In this document: positions 1-6,488 of the stretch, one piece after another
Layout: each line of letters starts with the position of its first letter
Numbering within the stretch: position 1 is the first letter of the stretch
DNA from: Thalassolituus maritimus
Lineage (GTDB): Bacteria > Pseudomonadota > Gammaproteobacteria > Pseudomonadales > Oceanobacteraceae
Length of the DNA stretch: 32,911 nucleotides
Assembly: GCA_913019975.1 (NCBI GenBank)
Contig: CAJWBH010000027.1
Span: forward strand, 1-32,911
Reading direction: 5' to 3'
The notes under the pieces: generated by a model
The model's database searches: none
What the model was told of the DNA's origin: nothing
What the model saw: the letters and a program-made list of their open reading frames with translations, nothing else
Made by a program: the position numbers and the translations under genes

Positions 1-45
1 GGTAGTGTGGGGTCTCCCCATGTGAGAGTAGGTCATCGTCAAGCT
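1..45 (+). rRNA. rrf: 5S ribosomal RNA, 3' end (partial)
   Basis: The window opens inside a 5S rRNA. The loop E / helix IV segment (GTAGTGTGGGGTCTCCCCAT) and the closing 3' strand of helix I (about 28-45) match the gammaproteobacterial 5S tail, in particular the Pseudomonas-like ending. The 5' two thirds lie outside the window. An intrinsic terminator follows directly, so this is the end of an rRNA operon transcribed rightward. The exact mature 3' end is uncertain by a few bases. Confidence 0.93.
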
Positions 46-56
46 CTTATTCAAAG

Positions 57-87
57 CCCCAGCAGGGTAACCTGCTGGGGTTTTTTC
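57..87 (+). terminator. rRNA operon intrinsic terminator
   Basis: A perfect 10-bp stem (CCCCAGCAGG at 57-66, CCTGCTGGGG at 71-80) with loop GTAA is followed by six T. It sits 12 nt after the 5S end and is a textbook Rho-independent terminator for the rRNA operon. Confidence 0.95.
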
Positions 88-324
88 TTATCTAGGGTTT
101 ATGCCAGGTTGCCTGCTGGGGTATTGGGTAGAATACGATAATCACTTTTACTACCTATCGGGCAGCGAAGCGTCATGTGACAAATTCATCAGGAATGAAT
201 TTGGACAACCGTAGGTTGCCCACAGGGTGAAGACAGGACGTCTGAATCTTCGGCGATGCACCGGAGGTGCCAGCCTTGAGCGCCGCAGGCGTGGCGAAGC
301 CAGACAAAGCGTAGCTTTGGACTC
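88..324. other. Gene-free stretch downstream of the rRNA operon
   Basis: I see no credible coding sequence here; the only short open frame (227-442) has an arginine-rich composition that looks like an artefact. A partial copy of the terminator's right arm (CCTGCTGGGGT) recurs at about 112-122, roughly 40 nt after the original. The stretch 198-324 is GC-rich with several short self-complementary pieces. It may be rearranged rRNA-flank debris or part of a transcript ending at the 401-433 terminator, but nothing identifies it as a known RNA. Confidence 0.4.
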
Positions 325-396
325 CTTGACGATGACCTACCTGCTGCGCAGGTTCAGGTCATGGTGCAGTTGGCTTCGCCGATCAAGCTCTTATCC
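325..396 (+). other. Degenerate 5S-tail-like sequence (possible 5S remnant)
   Basis: Bases 325-340 (CTTGACGATGACCTAC) are the exact reverse complement of the 5S 3' strand at 28-43, which is what the 5' strand of 5S helix I should look like. Bases 383-404 (TCAAGCTCTTATCCAAAACC and two more C) nearly repeat the 5S/terminator junction at 39-60. Between them lie two hairpins: TGACCT..CCTG paired with CAGG..AGGTCA, and TTGGC-TTC-GCCGA. All are enclosed by CTTGA/TCAAG, giving a miniature three-way junction like that of 5S. It is far too short for a working 5S rRNA. An internally deleted 5S copy is the simplest reading. Confidence 0.4.
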
Positions 397-433
397 AAAA
401 CCCCTGATCACTAACGTGGTTAGGGGTTTTTCT
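397..433 (+). terminator. Strong intrinsic terminator after the 5S-like remnant
   Basis: AACCCCT at 399-405 pairs with AGGGGTT, and the inner bases GATCAC/GTGGTT continue the stem with G-T wobbles around a TAAC loop. A T run follows. The position relative to the 5S-like tail mirrors that of the first terminator (57-87), although the stem sequence differs. It implies that a transcript reaches this point. Confidence 0.85.
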
Positions 434-455
434 TGCCCGTAAGAAAGTTAACCGT

Positions 456-584
456 GTAGGAGCGCTTCAGCCAGCTTGCCTGGCTATGCGCGATGCGGCG
501 CTTCGACAGAAATATGTAGGAGGGGATCCTATCCCCGAAAATCTCTGCGACCCACACGCCATCGGGAAGACGCTTCCCTCCTAC
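456..584. repeat. GTAGGAG palindromic repeat, left unit 1
   Basis: The unit is bounded by GTAGGAG (456-462) and CTCCTAC (578-584). Its first 38 nt match the reverse complement of the right-hand array units (for example 32609-32646) with one mismatch, so it is the same family inverted. Inside are two hairpin modules: GGGGAT-CCT-ATCCCC at 522-536 preceded by GTAGGAG, and, in the opposite orientation, GGGAAG-ACG-CTTCCC at 564-578 followed by TCCTAC. No protein is encoded. Confidence 0.85.
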
Positions 585-597
585 AGCGTCGCGCAAG

Positions 598-655
598 CGC
601 GATGCGGTGCTTCGACAGAAATATGTAGGAGGGGGATTCTATCCCCGACAACCGC
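598..655. repeat. GTAGGAG palindromic repeat, left unit 2 (partial)
   Basis: This repeats the segment at 489-545 (GCGATGCGG through the GTAGGAG hairpin) at an offset of 109 nt. The hairpin here is GGGGAT-TCT-ATCCCC (632-646). A further decayed trace (CTTCCTTCCTGCAG, about 682-695) suggests another inverted module. The unit lacks the outer CTCCTAC arm, so it is truncated or degraded. Confidence 0.75.
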
Positions 656-659
656 TACC

Positions 660-933
660 ACCTTCACGCTGTCGCAAGGCACTTCCTTCCTGCAGAATCG
701 CCTATGTTTTGTGTTTATTACGTGTGTCTATTTGAAAGTCAGTGTAACAATATTTAAGTTGTTGATATTTATTGATAATTATAAAAATGTCCCTTTTGAA
801 ATAAGTCTCATCGTGTCATTATGGCTCGTAATGATGCAGGTTATTTACCGATCCTTGATTGGAAATTACCTGATAGGAGAACTAGATTTAAATTAATCTA
901 CAGTTGTTCAATAAATACAAAAATAGGTGAAGT
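660..933 (+). promoter_or_regulatory. AT-rich leader of the exported-protein gene pair
   Basis: This AT-rich, gene-free region lies between the repeats and the first exported-protein gene. It contains two clean dyads: TCATTA (816-821) with TAATGA (829-834), and TAGATTTAAATTAATCTA (883-900). They could be operators or part of a structured leader. I could not choose a convincing -35/-10 pair. A ribosome-binding sequence AGGTGA lies just before the ATG at 934. Confidence 0.35.
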
Positions 934-2088
934 ATGCGTTTACAGGATGTAGGTCCAGTTTTCGTCTTGTCTGGTCTTGTTGCAAGTGCGTCGGTTTGTG
1001 CGCTTGAGCCAATGACCGACCGTGACCTGTCTGATGTTTCAGGGCAGGCATTCATCACTATTGACACAAGTTCATACAATCAGGGCGCAGGAAACTGGTC
1101 CGGTGACTATGAGTTCACCAAGGTTAACCTTGGTATGGAACTCGAGACCGTTTTCAACATTGATGAGCTCAGGGTCAGCCGCTTTGATCGTGACGCTTAT
1201 GTGGATGGCACTGTCCCAGTGACTGATGATGATCGTAATATCGTTACCAATCCGGACGGCAGCATCCAAGTATACGACTCCGACATTATCATTAATAACT
1301 TTGCCTTGGGTCGTGTCGATAACTACGATGACGCGGCGAACGCAGAGTATGTGCCGTTTATGGCAAAGAACCCCTACATCGAACTTGCATATAAAATCGA
1401 GAATGGTGAAAAACGAATCTCTGGTCTTCGTGTGGGTTTCGAGAAGGCTCAAGGTGATCTCTCGGGCGATATTATCTCTCTGACAGGTAAGGTTGAAGGC
1501 GAGATTCGTGGTGATGCTGCGATTGTATACAACCAGAACTGTCCTGGTGCTGGCTTTTTCAACTGTGCTGCACTTGCGTTGGCTCAAGGCACAGAGATTT
1601 ATACGCAGGTAGATCTGGTTGACGGTGCAACAGGCGACGGTGCAGATAGCCTGAACGTAGCGTATCTGAAGCGTGCATCCTGGTTTGGTGTCCCCAATGG
1701 TCGCAGCTTTGATTCTGACGAGGGTGGTTTGATTGCCTCTCTTGTACCATTGCTTACAACCGCGGATGACTGTGAGGTGACAGGTACCCCAGGATGTTTC
1801 CGTACAAGCATTTATCAGTCAATCTATATTGGTGATAAAGACGCTTCTTTTGAAGATGGTTCAGCCAGTGGTGTATTTATTTCGATGCAGACTGAGTCGG
1901 TTCCATGGGAGGATCTGTCTGGTGTGCCAGGGACTGATCGTGTACTCACGGACCAGGGCGCCTATATGAACATCGCCCGCTATCAGTCTGGCAATGAGAC
2001 TAAGTATCCTCTATACCTGACGCTTGAAGAAGCGACTAATGGTACGCAAAGGGTAGCGACCTGTGTTGGCCGTATTAAGGGGTGTTAA
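934..2088 (+). CDS. Exported protein of unknown function (DUF6160-like N-terminus)
   Basis: This 384-residue protein has an N-terminal signal peptide (hydrophobic core about residues 8-22, predicted cleavage after the Ala in VCALEP). The mature N-terminus carries the motif DRDLSDVSGQAFITID, the D-LS-VSGQA pattern I associate with DUF6160-like secreted proteins of Pseudomonas and hydrocarbon-degrading marine bacteria. The rest is rich in Asp, Gly and beta-prone segments and has Cys pairs (NCPGAGFFNC, CEVTGTPGC, a C-terminal Cys), suggesting a disulphide-bonded, envelope or secreted beta protein. No catalytic motif is visible. The ATG at 934 has AGGTGA upstream. The next gene starts 4 nt after the stop and appears to be a diverged relative, so the two probably act together. 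Function is unknown. Confidence 0.75.
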   Translation: MRLQDVGPVFVLSGLVASASVCALEPMTDRDLSDVSGQAFITIDTSSYNQGAGNWSGDYEFTKVNLGMELETVFNIDELRVSRFDRDAYVDGTVPVTDDDRNIVTNPDGSIQVYDSDIIINNFALGRVDNYDDAANAEYVPFMAKNPYIELAYKIENGEKRISGLRVGFEKAQGDLSGDIISLTGKVEGEIRGDAAIVYNQNCPGAGFFNCAALALAQGTEIYTQVDLVDGATGDGADSLNVAYLKRASWFGVPNGRSFDSDEGGLIASLVPLLTTADDCEVTGTPGCFRTSIYQSIYIGDKDASFEDGSASGVFISMQTESVPWEDLSGVPGTDRVLTDQGAYMNIARYQSGNETKYPLYLTLEEATNGTQRVATCVGRIKGC

Positions 2089-2092
2089 TGAG

Positions 2093-3130
2093 ATGAAAAA
2101 ATTATTAACACTATCCGCTGCCGCCATTATCGCTCATTCAGCGAATGCGGAGTTACAGGCGCTTGACGATGTAGAAATGTCTTCTCAGAGTGGGGCGGGC
2201 TTAGGCTTTGCACTCCAGGATTTTGTCTTCAGTACGGACGATGCCTCTCTCGCAGTCACGGGCATCGAGGACGGAACTGGTAATGAGGTCGGCATCAAGT
2301 GGGATCAGTTCTACATCATGGGAGAGGGCAGCCAGAACGGTGCTGTTAAAAAGCCTGTTGATATTGGTAGCTATCTTCACCCCTGGGTCGTGCGAAGTGT
2401 TCGTGGTAGTTCTGATTGGGATGGTGATCCGGCTGACTTCTATACCGGCGATGCACCTGCAATCGGCGATGACGTCGCAGCGTTGCAGATACTGACGGAT
2501 GTTTATACTTCGGCCGCTCAGAATACGCGACAGTATGTGATGGATTGTATTTTTGCGAGTGCAGGTGATTGCGGACAGCGGGCTGCTATCAGACGCAGTG
2601 GAGCAGACATCGGCTCCCGCTTCACGCTCGATTTTGCCGATGGTACTAACCACGTCTGGAATATCGACATGCGGGGTGTATATCTCGACGGGTCTGGTTT
2701 TACTTTATGGTCTCGCCCAGATGATTCGGGTCAGTCAGAACTACTGGGACAATTGAACCTGTCTTTGTTGGCCGAGGAATTTCAGATTGATACATGCGGA
2801 GATGCATGTACCGGTACGGGATCTTTGTTACAGATTGACCAGCTTTATTTGGGCTTGAATCTGGGGTTTGGCGATATCCAGCCTCTGAAGTTCAGCGCTA
2901 CTTCTGACGGTAATTTCGTACTTGAACTAAGTAAGCCCGATCCATCTTCCCGTGGTGTTGATTCAACGGATAGCGATGCCATGCTGGCTTTCTTCAATGA
3001 GTATTACGCTAACGCGCCGAAGAGCGATATTTATATTGGTGAAATTACCGTAGGTAATCGTACTGCTGGAGAGACTGTCGTAAACGGTTTCCGTGCTCAG
3101 TATCTCAAAGCGACCAGTATCGATCTCTGA
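2093..3130 (+). CDS. Exported protein of unknown function, partner of the upstream gene
   Basis: This 345-residue protein has a clear signal peptide (MKKLLTLSAAAIIAHSANA) and begins its mature part with LQALDDVEMSSQSGAGLGF. That matches the D-LS-xSG pattern of the preceding protein, so the two look paralogous. I chose the ATG at 2093, not an upstream in-frame start at 2063, because it gives a proper signal peptide and has AAGGGG about 10 nt upstream. The sequence is beta-rich with a few Cys pairs (CIFASAGDC, CGDAC) and no recognised enzyme motif. Both proteins contain a late YIG segment. The intrinsic terminator at 3114-3146 overlaps the stop codon and ends the two-gene operon. An outer-membrane or surface role is inference only. 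Confidence 0.75.
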   Translation: MKKLLTLSAAAIIAHSANAELQALDDVEMSSQSGAGLGFALQDFVFSTDDASLAVTGIEDGTGNEVGIKWDQFYIMGEGSQNGAVKKPVDIGSYLHPWVVRSVRGSSDWDGDPADFYTGDAPAIGDDVAALQILTDVYTSAAQNTRQYVMDCIFASAGDCGQRAAIRRSGADIGSRFTLDFADGTNHVWNIDMRGVYLDGSGFTLWSRPDDSGQSELLGQLNLSLLAEEFQIDTCGDACTGTGSLLQIDQLYLGLNLGFGDIQPLKFSATSDGNFVLELSKPDPSSRGVDSTDSDAMLAFFNEYYANAPKSDIYIGEITVGNRTAGETVVNGFRAQYLKATSIDL

Positions 3131-3146
3131 TCGATACTGGCGTCTC
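3114..3146 (+). terminator. Intrinsic terminator of the exported-protein operon
   Basis: An 11-bp perfect stem (CCAGTATCGAT 3114-3124, ATCGATACTGG 3130-3140) with loop CTCTG is followed by a pyrimidine run ending in six T. The left arm lies in the last codons and the stop codon is in the loop/right arm. Confidence 0.85.
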
Positions 3147-3195
3147 TCTTTTTTCGGATCTTCTTTTTCAGATCTGGCTCGTCGGGTCTGGTTCC

Positions 3196-4023
3196 TCAGA
3201 TCTGATCCGCATCCGTCACTATGGTCACAGGGTAAACCTGAGACTTTTTAAGTTGCGGGTTCAGAGGTAGCATTTTTTCTCCAAGTTTATCGAGCGTTGA
3301 TGCCCGGTTATCAGGAGAAGGGTGGGTACTCAGGAACTCCGGGCCACCGCCACCTCCGGCCTCTGCCATTTTCTTCCATAAGCTCACCGCAGCATCTGGG
3401 TTGTATCCGGCGCGAGTAGCCAGTTCGATGCCTATTTCGTCGGCTTCTGATTCGGCAGTACGACTGTTCGGTAATTCCAGTGCGACCTTGGCTGCCATGG
3501 CGGTTCCTGTCAGCACATAGCCATTGTTGTCAGTGACCACGGCGGTTGCTGCCAGCGCGCCATTCATGAGTACTGCGCGGGACATACGCTCAGCCGTGTG
3601 ATTGGCCAGGGCATGAGAAATTTCATGACCCATTATCTGTGCGATTTCATCGTCGTTCAGATTTAACTGGGTAACGATGCCGGTGTAGATCGCCATACGT
3701 CCGCCAGCCATGCACCAGGCATTCAGGGTATCAGGGTCGTCAATGATCGCGACGCTCCAGTCCCAGCTTTTGGTGTCGGGATCAAGTTTTATCGCTTCAG
3801 TGACCAGTCGCCCGGTGATTGTCTCAATGCGTTTTACCCATGCAGGGTCCGTAACCAGCTGATCATTCTGATCGAGTTCACCGACGGTGCTCGCGTAGGC
3901 TTTCTGAGACTCAACAATTGCCGAATCCGGCGAGACGATCATAAGTTGATTGCGGCCGGTCAAAGTGGTTGCACAACCTGCTATGGCTGCGCTGATCAAC
4001 GTCAGGCTGATCACTTTCTTCAT
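3196..4023 (-). CDS. M48-family metalloprotease lipoprotein
   Basis: This 275-residue zinc metalloprotease carries the HEISH motif (HExxH) at residues 133-137 and the downstream ESEADEIG element (about 191-198) that supplies the third zinc ligand, both diagnostic of peptidase M48. The N-terminus has a lipoprotein signal ending in the lipobox IAGC, with Cys17 as the lipidated residue, so it should be anchored in the envelope facing the periplasm. It resembles the LoiP/YfgC-like group that degrades or helps assemble outer-membrane proteins; the precise substrate cannot be told. It is a single gene, divergent from the helicase and convergent with the exported-protein operon. Confidence 0.9.
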   Translation of the reverse strand: MKKVISLTLISAAIAGCATTLTGRNQLMIVSPDSAIVESQKAYASTVGELDQNDQLVTDPAWVKRIETITGRLVTEAIKLDPDTKSWDWSVAIIDDPDTLNAWCMAGGRMAIYTGIVTQLNLNDDEIAQIMGHEISHALANHTAERMSRAVLMNGALAATAVVTDNNGYVLTGTAMAAKVALELPNSRTAESEADEIGIELATRAGYNPDAAVSLWKKMAEAGGGGGPEFLSTHPSPDNRASTLDKLGEKMLPLNPQLKKSQVYPVTIVTDADQI

Positions 4024-4122
4024 ATCCGTATTCCTGAAGTAAGGTATGTATCGTTAGTCTAAGGTGTTGCTGAGTGAGTGTGTAGTGCTAATGCCGACAG
4101 CGCAGTCCTGCGCTTTAAGGTC

Positions 4123-4131
4123 TGGTATACT
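4123..4131 (+). promoter_or_regulatory. Extended -10 promoter for the DEAD-box helicase
   Basis: TGGTATACT is an extended -10 (TGn-TATACT) with no good -35 hexamer. Transcription would start near 4138, downstream of the first in-frame ATG (4064) and 22 nt before the GTG at 4160. That supports the GTG as the true start. Confidence 0.5.
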
Positions 4132-4159
4132 CGCGTTTTTTCTCCAGCGGGATTTCAGC

Positions 4160-5503
4160 GTGTTTGCCGGAACAGAATTACACCCAAGGCTAATTGCCGG
4201 GCTTGAAAAACAGTCCATTACAGAAGCAACAGACGTGCAGCTTGAGGTTATCCCTGAAGTATTACGCGGGAGTGACGTTCAGGTATGTGCAGAGACTGGC
4301 AGTGGTAAGACCTTTGCCTACTTGTTGCCGATCATGCAGAAGCTACTGACTGTCGATGCACCAGACAGCGCCACGCGTGCTCTTGTGATCGTTCCTACCC
4401 GCGAGCTCGCCCGACAAGTGTTCAAGGATGCTAAGCGCCTGACTGACATGAATCACCTTGAGGCCGGAGTGTTAACCGGCGGTGAAGAGTTCAAGTATCA
4501 GGCTGCAGTGCTGCGTAAGAACCCGGAGATCCTTATTGCAACACCGGGGCGGCTTGTTGATCACCTGAAGCGCGAAACGGCAGAGCTGGGAGATATCGAG
4601 TTCTTAGTTCTCGACGAAGCGGACCGGATGCTTGATATGGGCTTCTCTGAAGACATGGAGCATATCGTTGGCAAGTGTGGCTCCGAGCGTCAGACGCTGA
4701 TGTTGTCGGCAACCTTGCGCCATGAAGGCGTAGGTCGCGCTGCGCGGTCGTGGCTTAAAGACCCGGTAGAAATCACTACGCAAGGTATCCAGGAGCGTCA
4801 TGACGATATTACTCAGCAGCGCATTCTGGCTGATGACAATGCCCATAAAGATCGCCTGTTAACCTGGCTCCTTGCCAATGAAACCTATGATAAGGCGATT
4901 GTATTCGTTAATAAGCGCACAGAAGCTGAACGTCTGAGCGAGTTCCTTCGTCGCCATAGAGAGGGTATTGCCGTACTCCACGGTGATATGACGCAGGATG
5001 AACGCAATTATGTCATGCAGAATGTTCGTGAAGGTCGACGGAACATACTCGTAGCCACCGATGTGGCTGCACGGGGGCTTGATGTTGAAGGGCTGGATCT
5101 GGTGATCAATTACGATCTTGCTCGCAAGGGTGATGAGTATATCCATCGTATTGGTCGAACCGGGCGAGCAGGCCGCAGCGGTCTTGCGATCAGTTTGATT
5201 GCTCCGAATGAATGGAACCTGAAAGCGGCTATTGAGCGCTACATTCAGCAGGAGATGGATTCTCGTACGATCAAAGAGCTTAAGGCGAAGTATACAGGGC
5301 CGAAGAAGGTTAAGGCCTCGGGCAAGGCTGCTGGTATTAAGAAGAAAAAACCACGTGGGCCTGCTGCTAAAAAAGCGGCCGCGAAGAAAGCTGCCGAGAA
5401 AAAAGGCCCGTCCCCGAAGAAGAAAAACGGGCCTCGCCCTTCACGTCCTGCAGGTAACCTGATGGACAGTGAAGGTTTTGCTCCTATTAAGAGAAAGAAG
5501 TAA
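4160..5503 (+). CDS. DEAD-box ATP-dependent RNA helicase (SrmB/RhlE-like)
   Basis: From the chosen GTG the protein has 447 residues and all core helicase motifs: a Q-motif region (TEATDVQLEVIP), Walker A AETGSGKT (about 44-51), PTRELA, TPGRL, the DEAD box in VLDEADRML, SAT in LSATL, and HRIGRTGRAGR (motif VI). A strongly basic, Lys/Ala-rich tail of about 70 residues probably binds RNA. Proteins of this type remodel rRNA during ribosome assembly or mRNA during cold stress. The open frame extends upstream to 4064, but those residues do not look like helicase. The GTG has AGCGGG upstream and a likely promoter immediately before it. SrmB is the closest group I can suggest, without certainty. Confidence 0.88.
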   Translation: MFAGTELHPRLIAGLEKQSITEATDVQLEVIPEVLRGSDVQVCAETGSGKTFAYLLPIMQKLLTVDAPDSATRALVIVPTRELARQVFKDAKRLTDMNHLEAGVLTGGEEFKYQAAVLRKNPEILIATPGRLVDHLKRETAELGDIEFLVLDEADRMLDMGFSEDMEHIVGKCGSERQTLMLSATLRHEGVGRAARSWLKDPVEITTQGIQERHDDITQQRILADDNAHKDRLLTWLLANETYDKAIVFVNKRTEAERLSEFLRRHREGIAVLHGDMTQDERNYVMQNVREGRRNILVATDVAARGLDVEGLDLVINYDLARKGDEYIHRIGRTGRAGRSGLAISLIAPNEWNLKAAIERYIQQEMDSRTIKELKAKYTGPKKVKASGKAAGIKKKKPRGPAAKKAAAKKAAEKKGPSPKKKNGPRPSRPAGNLMDSEGFAPIKRKK

Positions 5504-5547
5504 ATCAGAGAAAGTAGGATGCCTGAAAACAGGCTGACATCTTTCCC

Positions 5548-6390
5548 TCAGCGGCCAAACTGGCCGCTGTTGTAATCCTTGATCGCCTGCTCAATCTCTT
5601 CATGCGTATTCATCACAAAGGGACCATAGTGTGCGACTGGCTCAAGGATAGGATCACCTGTCAGCACCAGAAAATTCGCATCACTTTCGGCTTTAAAAAC
5701 AAGCTCTTCCCCTTGGGTGCTGTAAATCAGTAACGGCTTCTCCGGAAGTGACTGACCTGTTGCCAGCTGCCCCTTATAGACGTATACGATGGCACGTTTG
5801 CCCGAGGTGACCGGGAGTGTCAGGGTCTCACTTTCAGTAAGAGAGACGTCCAGATAGCAGGCGTTAGCAGCTAACTTGTCCAGAGGTCCCGTCACCTGCT
5901 GACCTTCGATCTGCCAATCACCTGCAAGAACTCTGACTTCGCCACCCGCATTAAGAGCAACCACTGGGATCTCTGATTGCGGAACATCCCGGTAATCCGG
6001 TGCGCTCATTTTGTCTTTTGCTGGCAGGTTGATCCATAGCTGAAAACCATGGAGGCCACCCTGATCGAGTTCAGGCATCTCACTGTGGATAATACCGCGC
6101 CCAGCAGACATCCACTGAGCGCCACCACTGCGTATTTCGCCCCGGTTGCCCATATGATCTTTGTGGATCAGAGCGCCTTTGCGCAAATAGGTCAGCGTTT
6201 CCATTCCGCGATGAGGGTGAGGCGGAAAGCCCCCCATGTAATCCGCTTCGTCATCGGACACCAGCTCGTCGAGCATCAGAAAAGGATCGGCATCGCGTTG
6301 ATTGAAGAGGGCAAGGCGTCTGATTTTTACGCCATCACCGTCTGAGCTTGGGTAACTACGAATGATATTTTCGAGAGTGCGTTGCGTCAT
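5548..6390 (-). CDS. Pirin family protein (bicupin)
   Basis: This 280-residue protein has the pirin N-terminal cupin signature: PHPHRGMETLTYLRKG with two metal-binding His, then a third His in IHKDHMGN and the IHSEMP segment that completes the site. The length fits the YhhW/pirin group. Family members bind a single Fe or similar metal; some have quercetin dioxygenase activity and others act as redox-linked regulators, so the physiological role here is open. The start has GGAGG eight bases upstream. A perfect hairpin (CAGCGGCC-AAACT-GGCCGCTG, 5549-5569) covers the last codons and stop but lacks a T run. The gene converges with the helicase. Confidence 0.92.
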   Translation of the reverse strand: MTQRTLENIIRSYPSSDGDGVKIRRLALFNQRDADPFLMLDELVSDDEADYMGGFPPHPHRGMETLTYLRKGALIHKDHMGNRGEIRSGGAQWMSAGRGIIHSEMPELDQGGLHGFQLWINLPAKDKMSAPDYRDVPQSEIPVVALNAGGEVRVLAGDWQIEGQQVTGPLDKLAANACYLDVSLTESETLTLPVTSGKRAIVYVYKGQLATGQSLPEKPLLIYSTQGEELVFKAESDANFLVLTGDPILEPVAHYGPFVMNTHEEIEQAIKDYNSGQFGR

Positions 6391-6488
6391 AAGTACCTCC
6401 GGTTAGCGATTAGTCTATCGCGCTTACTGGAGTGTAACGAGGGGATAAATTGGTATTGGTTGTTTCGCTGAGGTTTCTAATTGTCTTA

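Noticed and set aside
227-442. 71-residue open frame after the rRNA operon
   Set aside because: It is Arg/Ser-rich, overlaps the 5S-like remnant and runs into the terminator stem. Composition and position argue against a gene.
486-896. 136-residue open frame over the left repeats
   Set aside because: Its first half is translated palindromic repeat and its second half is the AT-rich leader. There is no ribosome-binding site and no protein-like pattern.
1072-1587. 171-residue antisense open frame in the first exported-protein gene
   Set aside because: It is a shadow of the sense gene, which has a signal peptide, ribosome-binding site and a related neighbour. The same applies to the other long opposite-strand frames, for example in dxr, aceA and lpxD.
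4064-4159. 32-residue N-terminal extension of the helicase
   Set aside because: The added residues do not resemble helicase sequence, and the likely extended -10 promoter lies inside this stretch, so it would not be in the mRNA.
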